Below are positions 51,650-63,892 of a DNA stretch of 64,000 nt, piece by piece; within the stretch, counting starts at the first letter, position 1; every line of letters begins with the position of its first letter. The DNA is taken from NCBI RefSeq assembly GCF_000283155.1, contig NW_004454207.1, positions 8,972,852 through 9,036,851 of the forward strand. The letters are read 5' to 3'. The notes under the pieces are model-generated. The model was given only the letters and a program-made list of their open reading frames with translations, was not told where the DNA came from and searched no databases. Source of the stretch: Ceratotherium simum simum (taxonomy: Eukaryota > Chordata > Mammalia > Perissodactyla > Rhinocerotidae). Position numbers and translations under genes: made by a program.

Positions 51650-52079
51650 GCCTCGTCCCGCCCCCGCCCGGGACCCGCCCTCTGCCCGCGGCCTCGCGCT
51701 GAGCCCGCTCTACCGCCGACCTCTGCTCTCAACTCTTTCCCCGCGAGGGTGCCCCGCCCCGGCTGCTCTGGCCAGAGCGCCTGCGCCCTCTGCCTGCCGT
51801 TCCCACCTCTGCAGCTCTGTCCAGAGCGCGTGCGCCGCCTACCGCCCGCACCCCCCGCCCGCGGGGAAGGAAGAACTGCCCTGGGCGTCCAGGTCTGTCC
51901 AGGTCTAGGGATCCCGAGGGTCGAGGGTCAGGAGTTGGAGTTCACCTCTCAGTCAGGGGCAGGAGCCTGGTCCCATGAGCCTTCCAGCCTTGTACACAGG
52001 AGGCAAAGGTGGAGGAGCAGATGAGCCTTGGCCTTCCAGCCCCTGGCCTGACCCTCAAGGCTCTTCCAGAGCCAGCCTA

Positions 52080-53400
52080 CCTGAACCTGCCCCGCTGTGG
52101 CCTCTTTCCCTGCCTACTCAATCACTAACCATTCCCTATGGCCTCAGAGTAAGCTTCTAACCAGGAAACAAAACCTCCCCTCTGGACCTTCCAAATAAGT
52201 TAATGGTACCAACATTTCTCCACCGTCCACTTCAAAATATTGACTCATTTTGGTCTGCTCTCTTGATTTCTCTCCTCCCACACTCCATGCACCAGCCCCA
52301 AAGGTAGTATGTCCTCACTCTTCGAGCTTTCTCACTTGACACTTGGATGTTCTTTTTACCCTTTGCAAGGTTTCTCTTTCAGAGTCCGCCCCATCTGGTA
52401 GTACCCTCCCTTGTCACTGTCATCTACTGACTGCATTAGTTCTCCTCTCCATCTGAATTACTGCTATCATCCTGATGACTCCAACATCCATCACTGAGCC
52501 AAGTTTCCTTAACCCAGTCAACGCAGATGACTTTACCTCTATTCTATTTTATCTATCCATTCCCAGGCACATATTCTAGAAAATCTCGACATCTATCACT
52601 CTGTACTGCTCCATCTCTAAAACCTTAAGTTTACAAATCCCATTTATTTGGACTCACAATTCTCATCCTTGCAGTCCTATCTCTCTCTGAGTCCCAACAT
52701 ACTTGTTCTTCAAAGACCACAGAGTTCTCACATCCCTTGAACCTTCTACCTGACTTAAACCCATGGCCTTTAACTTCAGCCACTCTTGTAAGCAGAGCCC
52801 CTTGAATTGCCCTTTGACACATCCTACCATCAAACCACCACCTTAAAACACTCCAGCTATCTGCATTTTCCATTCCTACATCTGTGTTTCCAAGCACTGC
52901 TTGGGAGGTAAAGGCCACACAACTATAATAGAATGACACCACTACAAATTTACGGACACCCACCTCAGTGGAGAGCCTTGGTGCCTCCTAGGAAGTCTTT
53001 TCTATGACCTCTCTCATTTCCAGCAATTGCTGTTACTAACCCTTACTACTCTCTTTAAGCCCCATACCAATGACCATTTTCCTCTCTTCATACATGATTT
53101 TGCTTCCTGTTTTGCAGAGAAAATTCCTCAGCAGAGTATGTAAGGCCTTTCATTATCTGGTTCATACTTAGCTCTCTAGCCTCTCTCCTGCTCATACTCA
53201 ATGCTCTGGCCATACGGAAACGTTTGCAATTTAAGCTGAATACTGCTTTTGCTTCCACTCCATTGCACATATTGTCCCTTCTGTTTGGTTAAGAGGTGTG
53301 AGACCCTTTTATCTGCATATATGGCTTCAGTTCAGGAAGATTTTCTTCCATTCTACCTTCAAGAATCGTTTCTGCTCCATTTGTTCTGGTCTCTCTTTTA
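52080..53400 (+). repeat. Ancient LINE (L2/CR1-like) remnant
   Basis: A pyrimidine-rich series (CTCTGTACTGCTCCATCTCT ... CATCCCTTGAACCTTCTACC ... GAAAATTCCTCAGCAGAGTA) resembles a LINE coding region of the same kind as 35330-36110. Confidence 0.4.
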
Positions 53401-53578
53401 GGAAGAGCAATTATCTGTGGTAGATCTCTGTTTTATTATTTTCATCTCTATCCTTTTTTGGCATTCTGGCAGACCTGAAATTTGCTTTCAGTATTCCTGA
53501 CAAGGTTTCCCAAAGCATTATTTCTGCCTCCGTTTTTGCTTAAATTCTGTCATTGAGATTTTAGTTCCCTGGCATTGT

Positions 53579-53604
53579 TTCCTTCTCTCTCTCTTTCTCT
53601 TTCC

Positions 53605-53641
<37 letters not shown>

Positions 53642-53652
53642 CCTCTCTCTGA
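53579..53652 (+). repeat. (CT)n / TCTC microsatellite
   Basis: Almost pure CT repeat with T-rich interruptions, about 2 kb upstream of the promoter. Confidence 0.95.
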
Positions 53653-53840
53653 AGTCATCCTGTTGAGTTTCCATCTCATCCTTTCATTTCCTTATGAATT
53701 TCTGTTCTGGTTTTATAGAAGGCCTATCTTCTTGCAAAAGGATGCTAAACTGGTCATAAAATTTTTCTTTTGGATTCAGTAGTCAGTCATTTTCAGAACT
53801 ATGTTCTTCTTTCTCTTCCAAGATTAGTTTTTGTGTTTCT

Positions 53841-53872
53841 CTCTCTCTCGATATATATATATATTTTTTTTT
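53841..53872. repeat. CT, TA and T simple repeats
   Basis: TCTCTCTCTC, then ATATATATATATAT, then a T run. Confidence 0.85.
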
Positions 53873-54029
53873 TCACTCATCTTTGAACAAGGTGATCTTT
53901 GTTCATACTTGTTGGTTAACAGACAGCACAATTAGATGGCCCTCACCCTATTTTCTGTCTCCTTGTGTGGACAGAGAGGTGAACTAGTTTGAACAAGGTC
54001 ACACAGCTATTGGTGTGTATATGAATAGC

Positions 54030-54032
54030 ACA

Positions 54033-54072
<40 letters not shown>
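54030..54072 (+). repeat. (CA)n microsatellite
   Basis: About 20 CA units with one interruption at the start. The frame read through it (poly His/Thr) is meaningless. Confidence 0.97.
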
Positions 54073-54076
<4 letters not shown>

Positions 54077-54434
54077 ATGGCTTTCAAACTTAAGAGAAAA
54101 GGAATATTATCTGCCTTTCCATTTATTTTATTTTTCTTTGGTTTTCATGCAAAGCCAAATCTGCTGTCGAATGCCAAGTATGCTTCATACAAGGATTCTG
54201 TATTCATAAGAGTAAGTTATGCTACAATAAGAATCCTAAATAGTAATAAGTGGCTTGTAATCAGTGGCTTATAACAACAAATGTTTATTTCTCACTTACA
54301 TTTCAAGTCCATCATGGGTCAGCTTTGGTTCTTCTGTCTGGGACCGAGGCTGAAGGAATAGACCCTAGCAGAGACATTACTGGTGTCATATCAGAAGAAA
54401 AGGAGCAAGAATGGGACCATGTACCAGATCTTAA

Positions 54435-54540
54435 AGCGTCTGCTTTAATGCTGAATCAGAAACTCTAGAGGTGGGGCCCAGCACAGTTTCAGCCCTCCAG
54501 AGGATTCTGAAGCACGTTCAAGTTTGAGAACCACTTCTCT
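54435..54540 (+). mobile_element. hAT-Charlie MITE (MER5-like) fragment
   Basis: TGAATCAGAAACTCTAGAGG then TGGGGCCCAGCA, ending AAGTTTGAGAACCACTTCTC, is the 3' half of a MER5A-like element. Confidence 0.8.
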
Positions 54541-54788
54541 ATGGCTTGTATTCCCTGTAACCCAGAAGATGGACAAAGAGGCTTGATGAAATTCAGAGTA
54601 GTTTTTAAACTACTAATTCTTAAACCAGAAAAAAAATATTTCAAATTAAAAAAGAGAGGGAATCAGGCTTCAATATAGACTTAGACCAAGCGCCCACTGT
54701 CATTGTCATTTTTTTGGAGGGACACTGCTTGTGGGGAAACCTGCCAGCTACCTGATGTGTATCTCCAGCCGTCCTTCTGGATAGCTTT

Positions 54789-55192
54789 TTTTTTTTTTTA
54801 ATAATTTTATTTATTTATTTATTTTCCCCCCAAAGCCCCAGTAGATAGTTGTATGTCATAGCTGCACGTCCTTCTAGTTNNNNNNNNNNNNNNNNNNNNN
54901 NNNNNNNNNNNNNNNNNNNNNNNNNNNNNNNNNNNNNNNNNNNNNNNNNNNNNNNNNNNNNNNNNNNNNNNNNNNNNNNCTTTTCATCTTTAATTTTATT
55001 TATTTATTTATTTTCCCCCCAAAGCCCCAGTAGATAGTTGTATGTCATAGCTGCACGTCCTTCTAGTTGCTGTATGTGGGATGCGGCCTCAGCATGGCTA
55101 GAGAAGTGGCCCATGGATGCACGCCCAGGATCCGAACCCGGGCTGCCAGCATCGGAGCGCATACACTTAACCGCTAGGCCACGGGGCCAGCT
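54789..55192 (-). repeat. ERE SINE, short type, artificially duplicated round a gap
   Basis: Reverse ERE. The tail and first part of the body occur twice: once at 54790-54879 and again at 54990-55069. The whole is bounded by one TSD CTGGATAGCTTT (54777-54788 and 55193-55204), which shows there was a single insertion. Confidence 0.93.
54880..54979. other. Assembly gap, 100 N
   Basis: 100 Ns inside an ERE with about 75 bp of shared sequence on the two sides. Confidence 0.99.
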
Positions 55193-55204
55193 CTGGATAG
55201 CTTT

Positions 55205-56435
55205 CTTTTTAAAATGCTGATGTGAGAGTAAGATAATTAGGAAGAAGTAGGACGAATAGTTTCTCATCCCTTGACAATGCTGTTGGCCCAGATTTTTCTC
55301 ATAGCGTTGGTATAGATGGTTTGTATTGCGTTGGTCATGCCTTCAGCATCTCCATTAGTCCTATAACCCAGGACTGCCAGAACCAGGTGAGTTTTCTCTT
55401 TCCTTAACTAGCTGCCTTTGGCTGAGCTCCTTGGTACTGTCAATGAACATTGGTGTACAGGGCTGAGCTGGCCCCGTTTCCCGCTCCCTGTCTTCTGTCC
55501 CATGAGATAGGCAGGTTTTTTTGATGGATGCTGTTCTTTCTTTACCTTTACTTTTTCAGGGATTTGTCAACAGTGGAGTTCAGACAGAAATGATTTATGC
55601 TGTTTGGAAGAAAATGGTTTTAGACAGGCTTATGCTGCAGATTCCTTTTGCTCATTCTAGTCACTGCCTTTATGTCTGTTTTCCTACTGACGTGGAGGAC
55701 AAATTCCTAACCAAGATTGGGTAGCTGCTACCAGCCCACTGGTCCCATAAATTATTTCTCAGGAACTCTTCTGGGATGTAAGATGTGAAGCAGCTTGGCC
55801 CTGGTTCTGAAAGTCACATCATATTTGTGGTTTTAAAACAATGTGTCACAACTCAGCCATTATTTTGAGAACAACTGGATTGACGTGCACTACCTGCATG
55901 GATGCAAGGCAAAAAAGAACGATGAGGTTAGGTTTAAAACTTAATTTTGCTGCAAAATAATTTTTTCAAAGTTCATTACTCCCCTTATTTAAATCCAAAG
56001 CTCTTCCCCCAAATCCTTGATAGATTCAGTTCTTGTATCTCTTCCGACCACTGGCAGTCTGGTTGTGTGTCCTGGCACAACCCAGGCACCAATTCAAAAT
56101 TCATTAAGCTCTCAAAAATTTCATTTGCCTGATAAATTTTCTTTGTTTAGCTCCATATTTATTAAGTATGCCACAGTTTTTTCTTAATTTTTTACACCAA
56201 TTCTCACTCTACCTTAGACTGGTAGGGAAAGAGAACATACTGGACCCTGTGGTAGACTTCATAATAATACAATCAGAATATTTACTGCCCCTCTTTTCCC
56301 AGGCCCCCTACTTGAAAAGTGAAAATGACATATGTGGCTCACATTCTATTCCCATTGGACAGCTCTGGTCTACGTCACTCATGGCATGGCAGACACAACT
56401 AACTATCCACCAAATTACTTGTGCTCTTCTTTGCA
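55205..56435. other. Intergenic, nothing recognised
   Basis: Open frames are short and without similarity. Mixed composition, no CpG island, no clear repeat. Confidence 0.4.
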
Positions 56436-56439
56436 TAGT

Positions 56440-56860
56440 ACAGCAATATCTCTGGTAAGAAGCAAACCAGCCAGGGACTACACTTCCCAGCATCTCTTGC
56501 ATCTAAGTGGGACCATGTGAAGGGTTCTTGCCAATGAAATATGAGTGGAAATGGTATGTGTCTCTTAGAGGCCAAGGTGGTTGGGGAGCAGTGTGCCTTC
56601 TCCATAATTTTTCTCTGTTCTGTTGGCTTGATGCAGAAAAACATGATAAAATTGGAAGATGAGGAAGCGACAAGATGGAAGGAGCCTGGTCCCTGAATTA
56701 CCACTCAGAGGAGAGTTGTAATAAAGAACATCTGTTTTGGACTTCGCATGAGGGAGGAAAAACTTCTATTGTATTTGAGACATTCCGCATCTTGTGGCGG
56801 GTTGGGGGTGGGGGCAGTATTGTTATAGAAGCTAACATTACCTTAACTAATACATGTGAT
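56440..56860 (+). repeat. Unnamed interspersed repeat, second copy
   Basis: Same motif order as 8340-8640 (ACTACACTTCCCAGCATCTC ... AAGGAGCCTGGTCCCTGAAT), extending further into TATTGTATTTGAGACATTCC. Confidence 0.45.
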
Positions 56861-57254
56861 CATCTCCTTCCCTTTAGCCAGTGATTAGCTTAAGGGGTCA
56901 GCGTAAGAGCTAGTACTGGCCAATGAGATGTAAAAATCTGCTGGGAGCTTCTGGGAAAGGTTTCCTCCCTGGTAGAAGGAGACAGCAGTACAAGGAGCAG
57001 CCAGCCACTAACGTCTTCATGCCTTTGATCACGATGGCATGAGGATGGGATGCTGGTGCCAGAGCAAAATTCTTAATAGCTAAGACACTCAAAGAAGTGC
57101 TGCCCCATAATCCTGATGTCATTGAGCTGCCTTTGGAGCTTGTTATATATTATGTGTGATTAATAAGTACTCTTAATATTGAAGCCACTTTCTGCTGTGT
57201 GTAGTGGAACCATCCAAACTGGTATACTTATTCTCAATAAAAAAAAAAAAACAT

Positions 57255-57760
57255 TCATTCAACAAGATCTATTGTGGGGCTACTCTGTGACAGGTGCTGT
57301 TCTAGGTGCTGGGGATCCAAAAGCAAACACAAAACCCAGGATCCTTGCGACTGACAGCTCATGATAGAATGTGGATCTGGCAGAAAGATATGCAGATCAG
57401 AGGCCATGGATTTTAATTCATAGATTTCCTCAGAAAAAACTGTGTTTATTCACTCACAAATATTTACTGAATACTTGTGTTAGGTGGTAGGAATATGGCA
57501 GCCCTGCTGTCAGGAAGTATATAGTGAGGGAAACAGACATTAATCAAAGAATCACACAAGTAAATGTCTCACGACAGCAGACCTGACCTCATCACCCATC
57601 GCAATTGCAAATAACTTCTTAAATGATTTGTTTACTGTCTCTCTTCCCTGCTAGACTATGGGCTCCAGGAGGGTGGTGACACTATCTAGCCTCATTCTCT
57701 GCTCCATCCCCATCCTTAGCAAAATGCTTGGCATGGAATAGAGAGTGGGTATCCATACAT
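57255..57760 (+). repeat. L2 LINE fragments
   Basis: ACAGGTGCTGTTCTAGGTGC then TGGGGATCCA; ACAAATATTTACTGAATACT; and CTATGGGCTCCAGGAGGGTG. Three L2-type segments in series. Confidence 0.7.
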
Positions 57761-57769
57761 AGTTGCTTC

Positions 57770-58750
57770 ATAAACGAGAATTTATGCCATGGGTTTCCTC
57801 CTGGGTGAGGAAAAAAAATCTCATACCAACTGTCTATTCTCCCAAATGGAGGGTGCAGGTATTCTTCTGGACTGAGCCAGAGAAAGATAGATCTGTCGGG
57901 GGAAGAGGGAGAATCTCCCTCTGCCCTTTCCCCTAAGGTTCTTCTGGCTGGCCAAATAACCAACAAGACAGGTTAGCAGGAGAAAATAATACCAAGTTTA
58001 ATAACATGTATACATGGGAGAAAGCAGGGACACTGCGTTTCTCAACACAATAGCAGAAATTCTCGTCTTAAATATCATTTTCAGCCAATGACAAAGGAGG
58101 ATTTTGGGGGTGGAGGGAGTCAGTTACAGGAGATTACCACTAAAGCACAGTAAACAAGAGTCAGGTTTATTATGCATCCCCAAGGCCTCGACTTCCACAT
58201 TGATAAGTCACTAGAAATGAGCTCATCCCCCTCTCTTCTCAAAACAGAGAGGGAGATACCTTTACAAATGGAGATTTCCCTTATAAATGTAAATGATTGT
58301 CTGGCAACTCTTCGCAGGGTCATCCAGAGAATGTGGCCAGAGAGACAGAACTTCTGATAAGAGGGGCTTGTTGGTGCCTTTCCTATTGTAACATTTACCC
58401 TACGTTATCTTTACAGCCATCATGATAGATCTGTTCCAGGAAGGAGCTACCATGTCAAATTCTTTAGGCAGTTAGTGGGGGAGGTCAAATGTCCCTAGAG
58501 AAAACAACCAAGGTAAAGAGATAGATTTCAGGGTGGCCAAATCTTGATCTCCCACAATCAAATGCCCCCAACAGAAAATTCCCAGGGATTTGCAAAGTCA
58601 GCAACAACTTCTGGCAGAGAAGCTGGTTTAGATCAATCGGGAAACTTGCAAATATAGCTAGGAGATGTGTAGACAGGCAAGAGCCACTAGGGATTGGGTC
58701 TATGTGATTTGCCCAGGCAGGAACTGTGAAGTGTGCTGGGCCAGGGCAAG
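57770..58750. other. Intergenic, nothing recognised
   Basis: No repeat I can name; minus frame 58485-58832 (115 codons) has no recognisable domain. Confidence 0.4.
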
Positions 58751-58759
58751 CACGGGCCC

Positions 58760-58965
58760 CAAAGCAAACCTTGGGTTTGGAGCCCAGCTGTGCACTTCCT
58801 GGCTGTACATGACCTTGGACAAGTGATGTCACCTGTCTTGACCCTCATGGTAAAGCAAGCACGGCAACAACCGTGCTTCTCTCAGCAAGTCATTCTTAAG
58901 GTTAAGAGAGAGAATGCGTGGAAAGCCCTTAGCACAATGCCTAGCTGGCTCGGTCTGGTTCTTCA
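58760..58965 (+). repeat. MIR SINE
   Basis: GACCTTGGACAAGTGATGTC ... GGAAAGCCCTTAGCACAATG follows MIR order. Confidence 0.7.
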
Positions 58966-59317
58966 GAAGCAGACTCTGAGAACAATGAGCATGCAGGAAG
59001 TGCTCGAGGGAGTGAAGGAAGCATGAGGGAGAACTTGGGCTACAACACAATCTCAACAAAGGCCTCAGGGGAACCCAGAAGCTGGGACAGCCCTTCCGAG
59101 TTGTCCCACCTTGAGGCAAGTGTCTTTATACACTCGAATTATCCTGTCATTGGATACAGACTGCCCAAGGGAGGCGGTTTAACCTTGGGGGGGCAGCCTC
59201 CTTCAGTCAAGGGCAGTTCTTAGAGAGGAACTCACCAACAAGCCTCAGGAACTGTACCTCTAGCATCTGGAAGGACAAATATCTCAGTTCTAAAGGGCAG
59301 GTCTGTCCAGGTGGCGC

Positions 59318-59385
59318 ACCACGACATCCACTACACTAGTATTTTTTTAATACCACGACATCCACTACACTAGCATTTTTTTAAA
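59318..59385 (+). repeat. 34-bp tandem duplication
   Basis: ACCACGACATCCACTACACT followed by AG(T/C)ATTTTTTTAA(T/A) occurs twice in a row at 59318-59351 and about 59352-59385. The second copy provides the left ERE target site. Confidence 0.85.
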
Positions 59386-59597
59386 TAATTTTTTTTATAA
59401 TTTCATTTATTTATTTTTTCTCCCAAAGCCCCAGTAGATAGTTGTATGTCATAGTTGCACATCCTTATAGTTGCTGTATGTGGGACACAGCCTCAGCATG
59501 GCCGGAGAAGCGGTGCATCGGTGCGCGCCCAGGATCCGAACCCGGGCCGCCAGTAGCAGAGCGCGCGCACTTAACCGCTAAGCCACGGGGCCGGGCC
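59379..59597 (-). repeat. ERE SINE, short type, with TSD
   Basis: Reverse ERE. A 14-bp TSD CTACACTAGCATTT lies at 59365-59378 and 59598-59611. Confidence 0.97.
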
Positions 59598-59611
59598 CTA
59601 CACTAGCATTT

Positions 59612-61380
59612 AATACGAACATTTAAAGCTATTACAGCAGCTGTTTAAAATTTCCCAAAGCCTGCTGAGGACACAAAGCTTCCTCATTGTCAAAGCATAA
59701 CTTCCCAAATGTTAAAAGCATAATTGTGATGTAAATATACTCGAGCATGTGTCAGGAATGTGTTTACCTCATTAAGGAGCAGGATGACAAAGCTGGATCA
59801 AGGGATGATGTGGGGACCGCTTGTTATGCGCACACGGATGTAGCTATATACACAGCAACACGCGTATATTTCGTGGGGAGAAGATGGCAAAGTTAGATCC
59901 AAAATTGTTTAGTGCCCTCCAGGGACAAACAGACATAACCTTTGGAGTTAGCTTTTCTACAGGACAAAAGTCATCTGCAACTTTCTGTCTACAAGTGAAG
60001 AACTCCAGAGACTGGGTCCTAGTCGATAGCACGTGCTCAGTCATACGAAGTTACATCCCATGAGACTCAGCAGCCCCTGGGGCTGCCTTGTTGCAACCAC
60101 ACTGGAGCAGGGCTTTGAAAGGGCGCACAGGTATCTTTTGGCCTTATTTCCACGTTCTAGATAATGTCTTACCATCAGTGAACACTGAACCTCATACCAG
60201 CCATTGGGGCTGTCACCACACAGGGGTGGCCCCTGAGAACCCTTCAGAAGGCCAGGTCCACTGAGCAAATGGAATTTATTCTTTCCTCCCAGTGGTACCA
60301 GTAAGATTCAGTTTGTTCTAAAACACCCTTTGAACCCTACCGTGGGGACTGCATTCCATCCAACATGACCTCTGCACGTCTACTTTGTGGGACCCAGCCC
60401 CTTCCTAGCTGTCACTTCTTTGTCGACAACTGTCTGGTTGTTTCAAAGGTGAGCCTGCACACACCTCTAGGAAGATGTGATTAAAAGACTAGTACAGCCG
60501 ACGGGGAGCTCTTGGCTCTAATTCAAAAAAGAAATTACTTTACACAAAGGTTCAATTCCCTGGGACTCTATTCCTTGCATTTTGCGTTTCCTGAGATAAG
60601 GTGAGATGGGGAAAGCCTGCCTTAATACTTTCTTGGAAGTCCAGAAGGTTGGCTGCTTTAGACCTTTCCCCTGACACCAACCATCCCTCAGTGCCAATCG
60701 AAAGGATTAAACTTGGGCATTTTCTAACTGCCGCACAGAAGCTTCTGGCTTATTTACCGCAGAGCTGAAAGGAGAAGTGAGGAGTGAATTCTCCAGGTGT
60801 GACATCTGAAGCCTATCAGCTCCTTCTGCCTTTTGCAAAGTGCCCCTCCAGGCTCTGGGCTTGGAAGGGGTGACTTCTTTCCACAGTGCAGAGTGCCCAC
60901 TGTCTTGGACCCTGACCTGGACCTTAGGGCCAAAAAAGAGAAAAGCCAGCACTGAAACGCTCCCTCCCTCCTGGTGAACATGGGCCATCTGTCCCAGAAA
61001 CACGAGGGCAAGGAGAGCACATCACCAAGGGGTCAGGATTTTCAAAGCACTTTAAATCCATTTCACCCACTCATGTCTCTCATCGACCTAGAAGGCCCAT
61101 GCTGGGTATCTGATAAGTGAGCCCATGTTGGGCATTTGATCCAATATTTATGCACAGAGAATGTGGAACACCACAAAACAGCCCACATGAATTAAGTTAC
61201 ATAAACACCACCCTAATTTGGCCTATCAGAAGGGGGAGAAGGGGAAGTGACTGGTTCAGGGAAAACTATTTTCAAATCCCACGTTCTTGCTTCTAGGCAC
61301 AATGAGGACTTGAACTAACGATGAAGCCAAGCTCTGCTGCTTTGAGTAGAGAGATGGGTAAGAAACGCTTGCAAAAGCAC
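59612..61380. other. Intergenic, nothing recognised
   Basis: Unique-looking sequence. Frames at 59821-60063 and 60707-61003 lack similarity, and no splice-bounded exon stands out. Confidence 0.4.
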
Positions 61381-61384
61381 ACTC

Positions 61385-61520
61385 AGATGAAAACGTTCTA
61401 GAATTAGATAGTGGTGATGGTTGCACAACTTTGTGAATATCCCAAAGATGGAGTTGTATACTTTAAAAGGGGAAATTTTTATGGTATGAGAATGATATCT
61501 CAATCGTTTTTTCTTATAAA
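61385..61520 (+). repeat. L1 3' tail
   Basis: TAGATAGTGGTGATGGTTGC then ACAACTTTGTGAATATCCCA, a standard L1 3' terminus. Confidence 0.75.
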
Positions 61521-61639
61521 AGCACACTCAGAGCTAGGTTCCCCATGGGGGTTCTGGCCCCTCTCAGCTATGCGCGCCTACTCCAGCAAAATACTTCTGC
61601 TCTTCTCAGGGGCAGAAGAGCCTGTCAACTCCCCTGGAG

Positions 61640-61795
61640 GCACGAAAGCAGGGGCCCTGGGGTCAACCCCAGCTCTGCCAAGTTCCAGCTGTGTCTCCTT
61701 GGGGAAGTAACGCTCTCCTACCTACCTCACAGCCTGGAGAAGTCTTAGGCCCACCTGGAGCATAGCAGGAACTCAGGACATGCTGATTGCTAAGG
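61640..61795 (+). repeat. MIR-like SINE
   Basis: CCCAGCTCTGCCAAGTTCCA ... GGGGAAGTAACGCTCTC ... GGAGCATAGCAGGAACTCAG fits MIR order. Confidence 0.55.
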
Positions 61796-62099
61796 TCCAC
61801 TCTCGCAGAAGCAGCTTAAACCTCGGCGAGTAGAGGCCACTTCTTCCCACGGCCTGAGATCATGGCGCACCCCGGGAGGCCTGTCACTTCAGGATCCTCG
61901 GAAGCTGCTACTAAGCCCTGCACTTAAATTTTTCCCTGACTTACACCTTGAACCATACTTGGTACCCACACCTTGGACCCCACTCCTGTCTTTATCGTTT
62001 CCTCACTGACTTCCGGGCCCTTATCTCCACCCCATCAGAGATGCTCAACTCAACTGACCCTCAGGAAACACTAAACCACGTGCTATCTTTCTACAGGTA

Positions 62100-62900
62100 C
62101 AAATGGTCCACCCCAGCCCCATCATACCTTGAATTCTTATCTCTTGGGTATGTCACTGATCTGTTTCTAGTCCAAATTTTGTCTATTTCTCTATCAGACT
62201 ATACTGTTTTAGTCACGGAAATTTTATCACATATTCTATTTGACGGGAGAAATTCTCCCTTTTTAAAAATTCATTTTGTAAGTTTCTTAGCTTTGTGTTC
62301 ACTTTCCTACATGAACTGTACAGTTATATTTTCAAGTTGTAAAAAAGACACCGTATTGATTGGAACGTCATTTAATTTACAAATACTGCACAAATGCAAG
62401 AGCCACCTGCTATTGGTCTTCTTCACATGTATAGGTTTTCTCATTCGGGGAAATGGCATGGCTTTCCATTTACATCTACTCTAATGTCCCCCAGTCAAGT
62501 GTTAGACACGGCTTGTTATTTCCAGGAATTTTATGAGTTTTGTTAGGATCTATTTCCTGTTTATGTGTAAGAAAACTATTGATTTGTCTTTATTTAGTAG
62601 TTGGCTCCCCTGTGAAATTATTCTAAGCTTTTCAGTTGTTTCTTTTGGGTTCCCCAAAAAAGACTACCTGTAAAGGCTTCTCTTTTCTAATGTTTCTAAG
62701 AGTTCTCACTCCATTTTCTTACATAATTGTGCTTCCTGAACGATGCTGAAGAGTAGGGATGGAGGTCACCCTGTGTTGTGCCCCAATGTAATGAGTATAC
62801 CTCTAGAAAACAAATTAATTCTCTACATTTGCTTTCTAAATTTAGTTTACAAAAGTATTTGATTAATAGGAAACCTGAACATACTAAGAACAATTTAGAA
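62100..62900 (-). repeat. Probable old L1 ORF2 fragment, reverse
   Basis: TATTTCCAGGAATTTTATGA, GTTGGCTCCCCTGTGAAATT and GATGGAGGTCACCCTGTGTT resemble antisense L1 ORF2. The 178-codon plus frame at 61948-62484 overlaps it and is not a credible gene. Confidence 0.5.
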
Positions 62901-63892
62901 TGTTCACAAAATAGAAATTGCTCTTAGGAGTGACTGGCCACCACTGTGACCCTCTGGCCAGAGCTCACGATGACAGAAGCTACTCGTACATAATGCCACT
63001 GCCAAAGGCCAGCATACGGAGAATTAGGATGTCCACTCCCGGCCCTCATTAGAGGCTTTGTCAGCAGAGCTGGGCAGGGCTGCATTGACCCGGCCCTTGG
63101 CTTTGGAGACGGCAGCCCAGAAGTTACCACAAGGGTTCCAACATCCCTATTCCAGTCCTGTCCCCACCCCCTGGCTCCTGGTCTTGGCTGGTACTGTCTC
63201 CCAGGCGGTAGACAAGCTGAGAACTAGATACAAAAAGCTGGTCTGGGTTTCAGCGTACTGGAAAATAACGGTCACCATTCCCATCATAATTTTGTTTAAA
63301 TGCCAGATTGCTATGTGGAATGTTTTCATAGATTACGCTAAGCTTAACCACATTTAAGCTAGCTAGAAATCCCACACACATTAGCGGTATGAAAGTACAG
63401 CAACTTGACTGTACTTAGAAGTTCATGATGCCCTACAGGCAGCTCATCGATTAAGCTTATTCCCATAGTTGGCTTCACTTGGAACTGACAACAGAGGAAT
63501 TTTAACAAGTTTGACAGGGAAAGGACACCCGCATAGGATTTTTGTTGTTTTTCCACATAGGTTTTAAAAAATCTGGTTTGGTTTCAGCACATTTCTTCAT
63601 TGATCCTACAGAAACAAACAAAACACTAGCACACCATCAGACTCCGCAATGAAAATGTATTTCACATTGAACACAACATACACATCATGCAAATGAGGCA
63701 TCACCACAGTCACAATGGTGCTGTGAGGTACAACAGATCACAACAAAACAGACAGCAAAATAAAGCTGTAAGAAAGATGGCGAGGCATTTTTTTGAAAGA
63801 CAGACCATGCTATCATTTTCTGTGTGCTTGTCATAGAAGGGATTCCCCTCGATATTCAAGATCAATGGCACTGCATAATTGGAGGCATGTGT

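Larger units (their letters stand above)
51507..51650 (-). other. BCLAF3: Probable non-coding exon 1 of BCLAF3
   Basis: Minus-strand sequence in the CpG island reaches a good donor (GGGGCCGG then GTGAGC, exon end at 51507). It lies upstream of, and on the same strand as, the ATG-bearing exon 29500-29574, which starts with an acceptor and so needs an upstream exon. The 5' end (about 51620-51650) is a guess from the position of the ETS-type sites. Additional 5' non-coding exons within the 22-kb intron 1 cannot be excluded. Confidence 0.6.
51100..51880. promoter_or_regulatory. BCLAF3: CpG island / BCLAF3 promoter
   Basis: The only strongly GC- and CpG-rich stretch in the window, including a run of CCG trinucleotides near 51523-51545. 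It overlaps the putative exon 1 and lies just upstream of the only recognised gene on its strand. No TATA box is visible in the expected place, consistent with a dispersed housekeeping-type promoter. The open frames here on both strands are by-products of GC richness. A bidirectional transcript toward 52 kb is possible but unsupported. Confidence 0.85.

Noticed and set aside
51004..51702. 232-codon plus-strand frame through the CpG island
   Set aside because: Pro/Arg/Ala-rich translation from GC-rich DNA, antisense to the promoter; GC-rich DNA naturally lacks stops.
54015..54209. Small protein with a poly(Thr-His) stretch
   Set aside because: Produced by a CA microsatellite.
61948..62484. 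178-codon plus-strand frame in the upstream region
   Set aside because: Overlaps an apparent antisense L1 remnant; hydrophobic low-information translation with no family match.
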